The notes under the pieces were generated by a model that was not told the DNA's origin, made no database searches, and saw only the letters and a list, made by a program, of their open reading frames with translations. A stretch of 64,000 bases of DNA from Trichuris trichiura (taxonomy: Eukaryota; Nematoda; Enoplea; Trichinellida; Trichuridae): the NCBI GenBank assembly GCA_037903355.1, contig JBAJFE010000025.1:1488001-1552000 (forward strand), read 5' to 3'. This document shows positions 33,792 through 45,100 of this stretch, piece by piece. Within the stretch, counting starts at the first letter, position 1. Every line of letters starts with the position of its first letter. The translations under genes and the position numbers were made by a program.

Positions 33792-34058
33792 CATGTCGAG
33801 TTTCTTTTACGGAAAGTCTGTCCAGTTGACAATATTTCTATTCCGGAGGTTTCGGGTCAAACGAGACCCGTCTTTAGCGTTATTAATATAATATTAAGTA
33901 TATATAATAGTTATAATATTATATTAATAACGCTGTAGAGGTGTCTCGTTTGACCCGAAAGCTCCGGAATAAAAATATTGTCAACTGGACAGACTTTCCG
34001 TAAAAGAAACTCGACATGAAACTACACGGTCCCGTACCAAGAAGTTACACTTACAAAA
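33792..34058 (+). mobile_element. Near-perfect palindromic element with 13 bp target duplication
   Basis: Bounded by AGATTTATTCACT at 33,779-33,791 and 34,059-34,071. The first 227 bp (33,792-34,018) are a palindrome with arms of about 108 bp (CATGTCGAGTTTCTTTTACG at one end, its inverse at the other; centre TA-rich). A 40 bp unpaired tail follows, containing CACGGTCCCGTACCAAGAAG, the sequence also found beside both copia LTRs. Each arm carries a decayed hammerhead-like core, the better one being CTGTAGA ... GAAAGCTCCGG followed by AATAAA near 33,950-33,973. It lies in a CCT3 intron. Confidence 0.75.
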
Positions 34059-34084
34059 AGATTTATTCACTTTTGCTTATTTTT

Positions 34085-34375
34085 GAAAACAGAACGTTTT
34101 ATAACGGGCTGATGTTTCATGGTTTCTTAGATCTTCTACGGCTTTTTCCGTTCTTGTCTGCGTTGGCATCTGCAATTTAAACGAAACAGTTGCTCTACCA
34201 ACGGATGGGTGAGCGATTACTAGGAAAAATTGGACAGGATCAATACACTGAAGTTTAATTTTCATAGCTTTCGGAACGCTCTATCTACGTTGTCAGTGAA
34301 ATGGAGGAGAACTCTCCTCCATCTCACTGACGACGGAACTGCGTTGAGGTAAAAGAAAAATTGAGTTGTTGGCTC
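34085..34375 (-). mobile_element. Palindromic hammerhead-bearing element
   Basis: The left end carries the inverse of the family tail (AACGGGCTGATGTTTCATGG at about 34,103-34,122), then arm sequence CTACCAACGGATGGGTGAGC at 34,195. The centre GTCAGTGAAATGGAGGAG (34,291 onward) faces CTCCTCCATCTCACTGAC. The right half is short and decayed. It lies where a CCT3 exon is expected. Confidence 0.55.
34259..34302 (-). ncRNA. Hammerhead-like motif, one core base changed
   Basis: On the minus strand: stem I TTTCA with TGAAA, CTGACAA (34,296-34,290; G8 of the core changed to A), AACG with CGTT as stem II, GAAA (34,272-34,269), GCT and A at the cleavage position. The fold is kept, but the G8 change should abolish catalysis. 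Confidence 0.4.
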
Positions 34376-34679
34376 TCACAATAAGTTCTCCATTTATACT
34401 ATTTTTCAAGCACACAGACGCGAAAAATGAAACATTGGGCATCAACGCTATAACCGTTGAGATGGCTGACAGGAATAAGCTGAATTTGCAGAATGCATTG
34501 ACAGTTTGCCCACAAGTACACAAAAGAGCTATTGAAGTACGTTTTTCACTTTTTGTTCTCTCTTTTTTTATGTTTCAGTTTCGGACACCAATTCTGCTGC
34601 TGCACGTTGATGAAATACTAAGTGGATTGCAGAAAAAACGGACGCTGATAAATCTGAGCAGAATTAACGGCATATAAAG

Positions 34680-35669
34680 CGAAGCCAATTGAAATTTAAA
34701 ATAAAGATGTTCCAACGGAACTGTCGTTGTATTTACAAGTTGCGCAATGGTAAAGTTGTCGTAATATGTTTTTGCTGTTGAACACAGGCTGTCTTTTAGC
34801 GGGATTCCATTTTTCCGTGAAGGCCTTTCCCGCGACAGGCGAATCTCAACTGAAGACCGGTATAAAAGTATCGTTTTTGCATGCACCTTTCATTGGTGTT
34901 CAGTTTGTATTCTCATCTGAAAATGTTTCGTTTTCAACCGTTTTACGCAACTGTTGGCTGCTATAAGAGCTGACAGGTGAGCATTTATAAGTTAGACCTA
35001 AACGAAATGGTCAGTTTTAAGGATCATATTTTGCAACATGGTTGTTTAAGGTCAAAGAATCTTAGTCCGATAGAGAGACATTACGATAGGCAATATTACT
35101 ATGCAACATATTCACTGAACGTTTTACCGAAATAATTGCTGTTTCTTTCAGCAGCCTTTCCAAACTAAGTATGAACTTGTAATCAATGAAGAATCAAGTT
35201 TATACAAACGGTAAGTAAGTTTGCATAAGAAAAAAGCAAGTTACTGACAAGGAAGACATACTGTTACATAAAGTAAACGCTAACTTAAATGTATATGCAT
35301 CATTTAAACTAATTTTCTATAATCAGCTTCAAGGTGATTTTTTACTGGAAGTTTTCCATACCATTTTGGCCTCAACAAGATGAATAATAATGTGTTGTGA
35401 TGTAAGTGATTATTTTGTTTTGCCATCGGGCATCAAAGCTTTATGTTTTCAACTGCCATTAGTCTCAGCTTACCGTAGCGGCTGTTTCCGGCCAAGATAG
35501 AGACCGCCGTAGCTTCTATGGACGTCGTCACAACGGCTTTTAGATGAATTAACCAACATAAAAGTGGCATGCTGCATTAAGCAATACGTGCAGCTCACCT
35601 GTAAACTCAGTTTTCTTGTAGCAGCGCTCAGCTGGTGATTTGCAGGTTGCGTACTGTCTCATTGAGCAT
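34680..35669. other. No recognisable gene
   Basis: Downstream of the CCT3 remnant. AT-rich with short frames and no transposon ends that I can support. Confidence 0.35.
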
Positions 35670-35682
35670 ACTTTATTTGATT

Positions 35683-36102
35683 TTCATGACTTTTGTATGC
35701 GGTATGTTCTCTTGCCCGTTGATGGAGTCTGGAATTAAACCGAAGCAGATGCCCTACCAACGGACGCATTAACCGTGACAAAGGGGTGGAGGTCAGCTCG
35801 ATATGGACATCTGTGACCAGTAAAACGGGTTGTTGTTCCATACTGACTGGGGCCCCTCCCGTCTCCTATAAATACGCTCACATCGTAGTGAAAGTGACAT
35901 TACCACCATCGCTGACGACGGCACAAGGTTAGCCCGGAAAGCTACGAATCTGTTGAGTGTTTGTTCTTAATTTTCATCCGTTGGTAGGGCATTTGCTTCA
36001 GTTTAATTCCAGACTCCATCAACGGGCAAGAGAACATACCCTATTAAAGAAGTTATGAAAATCCATCGCCCCGTTAAGAACCACTCTGTCTTCAAGATCA
36101 TT
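35683..36102 (+). mobile_element. Palindromic hammerhead-bearing element with 13 bp target duplication
   Basis: Bounded by ACTTTATTTGATT at 35,670-35,682 and 36,103-36,115. Inverted arms of about 80 bp contain GGTATGTTCTCTTGCCCG and TGGAGTCTGGAATTAAACC on the left and their inverses on the right (to about 36,063). A 39 bp tail with CCCCGTTAAGAACCACTCTG follows. The centre carries the hammerhead-like core at 35,908. Read outward, each arm holds CCGTTGGTAGGGC and GGTTTAATTCC, similar to the tRNA D-arm/A-box region and B box but too close together for a tRNA. Confidence 0.75.
35908..35948 (+). ncRNA. Hammerhead-ribozyme-like motif
   Basis: CTGACGA (35,912-35,918), extra C, GGC ... GCC stem II with a nine-base loop, CG, GAAA (35,937-35,940), GCT, A at the cleavage position, then CGA pairing with TCG before the core (three pairs of stem I). 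Core intact, stems short. Confidence 0.4.
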
Positions 36103-36115
36103 ACTTTATTTGATT

Positions 36116-36540
36116 AAATAATAAATGCTATTCGTTAAGGTTGTTAAGCCATGAATGGATCGGAAGGCCCATTTTTCCCTCGTGAATTTCTGCTGCTTTA
36201 GCGAAGCAGAAACGAAAAACGCAGAACTGTTATTAGTAGTAAACTGAACTGCTGTTTCTTTATACTTGTAACGTTGTGCTTCCTATACCTTTTCTTTTCG
36301 GCCGAAGAAATTACACCATTTTTAAATCGCATGATAAGGCAGAATTCTTTTCAACGAATTGGAGGCGTAGGTTTTAAGGAATCTTGTTCTTTCACAATAT
36401 TCTTTACTTGCACCAATTCTATAAGCAAAGCGAACATCGGCAAACGCAAAACATTATCAGTTCGACGGAGACGATTACTTTTTGGTAGGAAAAGGGTTTA
36501 TTCGCATTCCACGTAAAATGGCACGAATGATCGATGCTTT
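36116..36540. other. No recognisable gene
   Basis: Right end of the single-copy core; short frames only. Satellite similarity resumes near 36,540 with AAAAATACTCATCGGCCG. Confidence 0.35.
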
Positions 36541-37140
36541 TGCAACTAAACGGGTTGCAAAAATACTCATCGGCCGTCCGTTGCGCGCAGGAGAAGTCTT
36601 TTGCCAGCAAGACGAATATGGAAGCTCCGAAATGCTCCTGCAGGACGGGAAAAGGAAGTCGGAACCATGACGAGCCTAGTTTTCTGCATGATCAATTCAT
36701 CCAAAACCAAATCCAAAATGGCAGGCAAAACCGTACTCCGCATCCTTCCAGCTATTAAATGGCCATGTTGGCTCGCGAAACATTTTTCGAGACAATAGCT
36801 TTTTTTGATGGCGGTGTTCCACTGAAGATGCTCTTCTGTACCCTGGGGGCACACGAACAAACTTTTTTAACTGGCGAATATTATCCCCTTATATTTATCC
36901 AGAGCCATATTGCGATTTTTCGGAGCTCATCTGAGCAACGGGAAGCCGGAAATATAGAAAACTTCACTTTTTGCTTTTTTCATACAGTACGTAAACGAAA
37001 AGCAGGTAAAGATATTTTCAAAAATTACATATGGGCCGTCCGCTGCGCGCTCGGGAAATCCTTTATGTCGGAGACAGCTACGAGACCGCCGGAATGCTCC
37101 TGTGCAATGGGAAACGGAAGGCGTAGCGATAACGAGCCTG
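36540..37140 (+). repeat. Satellite monomers leading into 2 kb block copy 2
   Basis: One partial and one nearly complete monomer (anchor near 36,985), ending at the same junction with the 2 kb block as at 745 and 49,530. Confidence 0.8.
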
Positions 37141-39115
37141 TTCCTCCGTTTACTCCAACTGGACTTTTTATCATCAATGTTATTACTTTGTCGAAAGCAT
37201 TAATTCAGAAGCAGTTTAGAGTTTGTTGTTGCAACTCATTTGCTACAAGATGCGTAAGTCAAGTTTTCAGCAGCTTCATTGAAGCGTTCCGTTCGATTAA
37301 GCTTTGTATGGTAACTTCTACTTTGTTGTTGCCTATTTTTGATATTTTCCGGTCCATGTTATCTGCATAGCAATGGAATTGTTGCTCGCGGCAGCATTCC
37401 TTGTTATGATTTTTCTTTTGTACATTGGGGGTTTTGTTCTTTCTTGTTTTGCCCCTTGATCCGCTTGTGAGTGCGTAAATGTGTTAGCTCTTCCAATGTT
37501 TCCATTTTTTAAGTAAGCGTTCAAATTATCAATGCAACATGCTAAAAGAGATGTCCGTGAACGAAACCTGCTGGAATTCCTATTGCATTCTTGCCTTTCT
37601 TGGCTAAGATGATCAAAGTCGTGTTATTTTCTCAAATCGGTCAGCACGAAAAAATCAATTACTATACTGGCGCAGAAAATGAAGAAAGTACTCCATTCTC
37701 ATAAGTGGATTTGCTGATCTGTAAGTAGAACTTGAAAGTCAAAATACGGTAAAGAAGAAGATAAAAACGTGACGTGTAACACGTTTGGGGTTCGATCAGG
37801 AACCTTTTCGGTGAAGATTGACCTGATGCGTTTCGTTTCGCTCTCGCCAATAAATAAAAGCTTCTCAAAACCAATCTCCACCGATCGAGTAAGGTCCCGG
37901 CGGGACAATACAGCTGCTTTACCGCTTAGGATATGAAGGAGTGGTTTCCCGTTGCTATTACTTAAAAAAATATGAACTAATAACTGTTATTTTGTTTTCC
38001 CATTTTGTTTCATTCAATTTTGTTCTCATCAATCGCTCTGTAACTCAACTTTAAACAGTTTTCATGTTCAATACAGTTATGCTGATGCTATAAAACAGTA
38101 GAATTTCGCCCGGCATGTTTTTTTTAATGCAACATCGCTCCTTCTGTCAATGATTGTGATTTTCCAAATAGCAGTGGTCATTGTTTTGTTTATGCCTGTC
38201 ATCGGTTCATTTATCCTCCTGCATTCTATGCTTTCTTCCTTGGCATATCGCATCTGGTAAGCTTTATTCTCTTATTTATTAAAACGAGTATACGTATGAA
38301 AATTTTCGCCGTTTCTTTCAATATATTAGACCGGTGAAACTTTGCTGCTCGAGTGCCTCGCACGTTCCTTGAAAGGTTCCCCTAATTCCAGCGCACCTTC
38401 TTTGTATAAACGATAGGGAACCGGCTTTTAATTTCCCACATAATGCCTTTTCGTTTGTCCTGCGAAACTTAGAAATTGTCGCGTTAGAACGTAGAATGGA
38501 TATTCTGGAAGCATTTTTATTTTCCGTTGAAATTGAAGAGGGTTTCCCAGTTGTCTCTTCTTTTGTCTTAATCGGGCGATATCCGAAAATAGCCGTAACG
38601 ATCTTGGTGATCGTTCTCCCGTAGAATCTTCCCCACGACTGAGTTTCTCATCAGTGATCGTTTGTATCCGATTTGTGCAAAATGCGTTTCCTTTCAGTGT
38701 TTTCCAGAGAACACTTATTTCTTCCGGGATTAATGATTGTCCTCTGTTGGACTCGCGCTGATATGCCCTTTACTGTCTTTAATGCCTTCTCAGAAATAAT
38801 ACGAACATCCTAACATTACATTTACATTCGAACTATAAATTCTCTACGAAATTCTGTACCATTCTGCCTACTGTCATTTTCAATCTCCAATAGACTACAT
38901 TCCGTACATGTTTTGCAGCGTTTATAACAATAAACGTAATCTAATGGACGGATGGCTAAAAACTGCTTCAAGAAGTTTCATAAAACATTTTAAAAATCTT
39001 TTACAAATAAGAATAGAACATAAACATCTAGAAAGTCCACACACACGTCCTCGTTTCTCTTGGGAAACATTCTAACGCAAGCCGAACATAAAAACGTACG
39101 ATTATTTGTGGAAAA
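37140..39115 (+). repeat. 2 kb dispersed block, copy 2
   Basis: Nearly full-length copy of the block at 745-2775, with the same left (CCTCCGTTTACTCCAACTGG) and right (TTTGTGGAAAACTGCA) limits and scattered substitutions and small indels. It marks the resumption of the duplicated, repeat-dominated half after the single-copy core. Confidence 0.8.
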
Positions 39116-42100
39116 CTGCATCGGAGTTTCACGGTCTTCTATGCCCTGGGTGCTCATAGACGAAGTACTTCGACTAGCGAATATTCTGCCCCTGTCTTTA
39201 TGGAGGTCGACATTGGGATTTCTGACAGCTTGTTGAAGCAACTGGCGGCCGGAAATGTAAAAGCTTCTGTTTTTCACCCTTCATACAGTAGATGAACGAA
39301 AAGCAAGTATCAGTAATTTCAAAAATACCCATGGGAGGTCCGCCGCGCACCATAGAATCTTTCTCTCTGCGAGACAGACCTAGAAGCGCAGAAATTCTCC
39401 TGCAAAATCAGAAAGGGAACGCCGAGCGATAACGAGCCTGTTTTTCCACTCGTTAACTTCATTTGACTATAAATAGTAAGCAGCAGACAGAAACCTATTC
39501 TTGCATTATTCTTGCTTTCATATGGCCGGCTAATGTCCCATAAAAAGTTTCGAAGCTATAGGTTTCGGTTGTGCCGGTCCACGACTAAAGCCGCTATTCA
39601 ATAACCTGGGGGAGCATAGATGAAGTACTTTAACTAGCATATATTACGCCCTTACGCTTGTGGAGAGCAACATTCCGATTCTTCGAAGCCTACTGGAGCA
39701 ACTGGCAGCCGGAAATATGAAACACTTCTCCTTTTATACCTTTCGTACAGTAGATGAACGAATAGCAGGTACAAGTATATTCAAAAATACACATGTGCCG
39801 TCCGTTGCGCGCAGCAGAAGTCGTTAAATTACCCGACGGCCACAGAAACGCCACACTGCTCCGGCGTAATAGAAAGGGAAAGGTTTAGCGATAACGAGCC
39901 GGTTTTTCCACGCGAACGCTTAATCAGAGCCAAAGATAAAGTAGCACGTAAAACGCATTCCCACATCCGTCTAGCTTTTACATTTCCGTGTTCAGCAGCG
40001 CAGAGGCTTTCTATGCCGTTGGCGTGCTTTGCATCAATGTTCTACTAATGTCACTGTTCACTCTACGGGCGCCAGCACGACGTACTTTGACTAGCGAATG
40101 TTGCGCCCCTGTACCTATGGAGAGCAACAGTCGGATTTGTCGGAGCTGGCTGGAGCAAATGGCGGCCGAAAATAAGAAAAACTCTCTTTTTCTATTCCTT
40201 GTACATAGATCAACGAAAAGCAGGTAGCAGTATTTTCAAAAAAAATTATAGACCGCCCTCTGCGCGCGAGAGAAGTCTTTTGACTGCGAGACGCTGCAGT
40301 TGCCCTGTGATTTTCCTCCGGAATGGGAGGGGAAGTGCCGACCGGTACTGAGGCTGTCTTTGTGCAATGGTTACATTTGAAATCAAACAGCGGGCAGAAG
40401 AATATTCCTGCATCATTCCTTTTTTCAAATAACTACGTTGGGTCGTGTAGAAACTTTGGAAGCTGTAGGTTTTGTTTGTTTCCTGGTGGTGATGGACGCA
40501 AGCCGCTCTTCTATACATTCAGCGCTCATGGAAGAAGTAGTTTAGCTAGCGAATATTATGCCGCTGTACTTATGGCGAACAATGTTGAGATTTTTCTACG
40601 CTCGTTTGGACAATCCGTGGCCGAAGGTAACAGATAGTTGTTTTTTCACATTCTTCGTACGATAACTGATAGAAACGCACGTACCGATATTTTCAGCAAT
40701 ACTCGCAGGCTGTCCACTGCACGCCGGATAATTCTTTCCTCCGTAGAAGAAGCCCAGAAGCGCTGTGATGCTCCTGCAAAGTGGGAACGAGAACATCGAG
40801 GGAAAGTGACCCTGCTTTTCCTCGCGATCCCTTCATATGAACCGAAATGGTAAGTTTTCGGCGGAAACAAAATCTTCCACCCGTACCAGCTTTTAAACAG
40901 CTGCGTTGAGTCGCTTACGAATCTTAGAAGCTGTTAGGTTTCCTGATGGCGGTTTGACTGAAGTCGTTCTTGTATGCCCTGGGAGCACGTTGATGAAGTA
41001 GTTTGGCCACCGAATAATATGCGCGTATACGTACGCAGAGCCATATTCCTACTTTCTGGAGCGCGTGTGTGCAACGCGAAACCAAAAATATGATAAACTT
41101 CTCTTTTTGCTTTCCGCAAAGAGCAGATGAATGAAAAGCAGGTGCTAGTAATTTCAAGATTATCCTTGAGCCGTCCCTTACGCACCACAGCCGTTTTCTT
41201 CCCAGACAGCCGTAGAAGAGCCCAATCGCCCCTGCGAAAAACTAAGAGAAACGTCCAGCGATAGTGAGACTGTTTTTCCGCGCGATCCTTTCATCCGAAA
41301 CGAAATGGAAAGTCGGGGAAGAAACCCAACCCTGCACCGTGCCACCTTTTACATAACTGTGTTAGGTCGCGTACGATTTCTTCAAGCCACTGCTTCTCTT
41401 GATGACGGTGTGCGACCAAAGTCGCTCTTCTGTGCCATGGGGCTTCAATGTCGAACTATTTTTACTGCCAAAATGTATGCGCCTATTTTTCTAGAAAGCC
41501 ATATATCCAGAATTCCGGGCTCGTCTGTGCAACAGGAGTCAGGAAATACGGAAAAATTGTGTTTTTACGTTTTTCGTACAGAAGATGTAGGAAAAGCAGG
41601 TACCGATATTTTCAAAAATATTCAGAGACCGTTCACTGCGCGCCCGAAAAGTCTTTTATCTCCGAGACACCTGTAAAAACGTTGAAATGCTCATCCGGAA
41701 TAGGATAGCAAAGGGCGACTTCTAACGAACCTGCTTTTCCGCGAGATAGATTCACCAGAACCTAAATTCAAAGTATTGCGCAGTAACCTTTTCCTGCATC
41801 ATTGTTGCTTTTGCACGGTCTCGCTAGGTGGGATAAGAACTTTGGAAACAATAATTCACGTTTGCGGCGGTGTTCGGCTAAAGCTGATTTTGAACACCGT
41901 TTTAGCGGCATGTTCCATGTACTTTACGAAGCGAACATTATGCCCCTATACTTATCGAGAGCAGCATAGAGAGTTTTCCTAGCTTAATCTAGCAACAGGA
42001 GGCCGGAAAAGTAACAAAGTTTCTTTCTGAATTCTTCGTACAGTAGATGAACGAAAAGCAGGTAGCGGTATTTTTAAAAATACTCATTTGCCGTCTGCGG

Positions 42101-45100
42101 CACGGCGGAGAGCTTCTTCGTTCGTGACGGGACCGTAGAAGCGCTGTGATTACTCCTGCTGAATGAGAAGGCAAACGTGGATCGCTGAGGAGATTGTTTT
42201 TCTGCGCGATCGTTTTATCCGAAACGAAGCGCAAAGTAGCAGCAGAAACCTAATGCTCCAGTATGCTAGCCTTTAAACATGTGTGTTAGGCTGAGTACGA
42301 GTCTCAGAAGCTATTCCTTCTCTTGACGGCAGTGTTCGACTAAAGTCGCTCTTCTACACCCGAAGGCCGCACTGAAGAAGTACTTTAACCGCCGGAATTA
42401 TGCGCCTATACTTATGCACGCCATTATTCCGATTATTCGGAGCTCGTTGAAGCACTGGAAGCCCGGGAATACGTAAAACGTCTCTTCTGACGTTCTTCAT
42501 ACAGTAGGTTAAAGAAAAACACGTGCCACTGTTTTCAGAAATACTTATACGCTGTTGCATGCGCACGGGAGAATTATTTAGCCGTCGAGAGGGCTTTAGT
42601 AATGCAGTAATCTTTCTGCGGAGTAGTTATTGAAACGCCAACCGATGATGAGCGTGTTTTTCTTCACGGTGGCTTCAGTTAAGACCAGATGGATAGCAGC
42701 CGGTAGAAACGTATTCCTGCATCATTCTTACTGTCAAACATCTACGCTAGTTTCAATAGGAAGTTCAGAAGCCATCGGCTTCTTGGTGGCGGTGTTCGAC
42801 GAGAGCAGCTCTTCTGTACCTAAGGTGCGCATTGACGAAGTACTCCAAGTAGCGAATATTATGCCCGCATACTTATGGGGAGCAGCATTCCGATTTTTAG
42901 GATATCGTTTGAGAAACGGGAGGTTGCAAATATGAGAAACTTTCCTTTTTATGTTCCTCGTACAGTAGAGGAACCAAACGCCAGTAGTACTGTTTTCAAA
43001 ATCAGTCAAGAACAGTCCGATTTGCGCTGGAAAAATTCATTATGTTAGAGCCGGCCACTGGAGTGCTAAAACGCTTTTCCTGAAAAGGAAACAACAGGTG
43101 GAGCGATAACCAGCCATTTTTCTTCGCGATCGCTTCTTCCTAAACGAAACGATAAAAGTTGGTAGGCAGAAGTCTATTCCACCACTCGTGGAGCTTTTAG
43201 ACGCGCAGGACCTTTGAAAGCGATAGCTCGTCTTGATGTCGGTGTTCCACTAGACACGCTCTTCTATGCACTGTGGGCACATGTACGAACTACTTTAATT
43301 GGCTAATATTATGCTCCTATACTTATCATTCGCGATATTCCAATTTCGCGATGCTACATTAATAAAGGGGCAGCTGGAAATATCAAAAACATCTCTTTTT
43401 GGATACCTCGTACAGTAGTTGAACGAAAAGCAGGTACAAGTATATTAAAACATGTTCCTAGGCCGTCCACTGCGCGCCGAAGAAGTCTTTTGTTAGCGAG
43501 ACGTCTGTAGAAGCGCCGAAATTCTCCTGCGGAATAAGATAGGAAAGGCCGAGCGATACGGAGCTTGTTTGTTTGCTCCATAGCTTCATGTGAATTCAAT
43601 TGCAAACAAGCGGACAGAAACGTTTCCCTGCATTATTTCTGCTTTGATATGGCCTCGTTCAGTCGCACAGGTTCTTTGGAAATCATAGCTTTTCCTGATG
43701 GCGGTGTCTGGCTGAAGCCGATCTTTTATACCCTAAAGGCGCACGGACGAAGTACTTTGACTAGCGAATATTATGCCCCCACACTTATGCAGAACAACAT
43801 CCCAATTTTAGGGAGCTCGTCTGAGCAACGAGAGGCCGTAAATATGAACAAAATTTCTTTTTGCAGCCTTCCAACTGTACACGTATGAAAAGCTAACTAT
43901 CAGCAATTTCAAAAATTTTGAAGCGGTTTCCCCTGCGCGCCACCGACATCTTTTGTGCTCGCGACGTCTCCAAAAGCGCCAAAATGCCCCTGAGAAATAG
44001 GATAGGAAGGCCGGAGCGATAACGACTCTTTTGGATAACGCGATAGCTTTACGCGAAACCAAATCCAAAGCAGCGAGCAGAAACGTATTCCACCATCGTT
44101 CCTGCTTTTAAGTGGCCATGTTCAGTGGCGTAGGTCCTTTGGAAACTATAGCTTCTCCTGATGACGGGGTTCGACTAAAGCCGCTCTCCTATTCCCCAGC
44201 GGGTGCATGGACGAAGCACCTTGAATATCAAATATTATGCCCCACACTTACGGAGGTCAACATCCTGACCTTTCGCAGCTCGTTTGAGCAACGGGAAGAG
44301 GTAAATATGAAAAACGTTTCGTTTTACCCTCTTCGTACGGTAAACGAACGAAAAGGAGGTACGGATGATTTCAAAATACTCATGCGCCTTCCTCTGCGCG
44401 TCAGAAAACTCCGTTGCTCCCGAGATGTCCGTGGAAGCGTCGAGATGCTCCTGCGCAACAGGATAAGAAAGGCACAGCGATAACGAACTTGCTTTACTGC
44501 GTGATAGCGTCACGCGAAACGGAACCTGATGTAGCGGCCGGAAACGGATTCCTGCGTCAGTTTGTTTTAAATGGCTGTGTTCAGTAGCGTACGAGCTTTT
44601 GCAGCTATAGATCTTCTTCACGGTTGTGTTCGACTGAAGCCGCTTTCTGCACTTTGTGAGTACACCGACGAAGTACTTTAACTAGCTAATGTTCTCCTCC
44701 TACACCTATGGACAGCTGCATTCCGATTTTTCAGTGCCCGTCTCAGATACTGGAGGCCGTAAACCGGAAACACGCCATTTCTTACATTCTTCCTACAGTT
44801 GATGAACGAAAAGCAGGTAACATTAACTTCAAAAATACTCATGGGCCGTTCTCTACGCGGCGCAGATGTTTGTTGTCTCTAAATCGTCAGTAAAAGCGCG
44901 TAATTTTTCCTGCGGAATAGGTTAGCAAAGGCCGAACGATAACAAATCTGTTTTTCATCCCGATAGCTTCATCAATTAATTAAACCAAATAGGGGCCAGA
45001 AACGTATTCCTGTGTCATTTATCTTTTCAAATAACCATGTTCAGTTGCGCAGGATCTGTCGAAGCTATAGAGCTTCTTGATCGCTGTATCAGACTAAAGC

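Larger units (their letters stand above)
31788..34677 (+). pseudogene. CCT3: Decayed chaperonin CCT gamma subunit gene with introns
   Basis: CCT3 is one of eight subunits of the cytosolic TRiC/CCT folding machine. Matches in order: STKQERSRAVQL (exon 31,788-31,868), ELVRTSFGPRATLK (31,923-31,973), TNGGNAVLRD (about 32,095), HPAAKSMIEIS (about 32,197), LLEAAEILNATEPFL (about 32,285), ISGGQIEDSKLIKG (about 32,680), RVILLDSSLEF (about 32,752), ISVIRRIRRTDSDRLAK (to 33,365), DLTEHDVGTKASELY (33,423-33,521), MDRNLQDALHVVGNV and VLPGGGGAIEIALAQ (33,580-33,769), NETLGINAITVEMADRNKL (to 34,536) and LLLHVDEILSGLQKK (34,579-34,677). Several introns keep clean GT-AG borders and phase (33,366-33,422; 33,522-33,579; 34,537-34,578). 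The N-terminal half is broken: a frame change near 32,260, a TAA at 32,330, loss of the GDGTT nucleotide-binding motif, and a missing stretch in the apical part. An exon between 33,770 and 34,390 seems lost where two mobile elements sit. The retained intron structure means it is a decayed duplicate, not a retrocopy. Confidence 0.85.
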
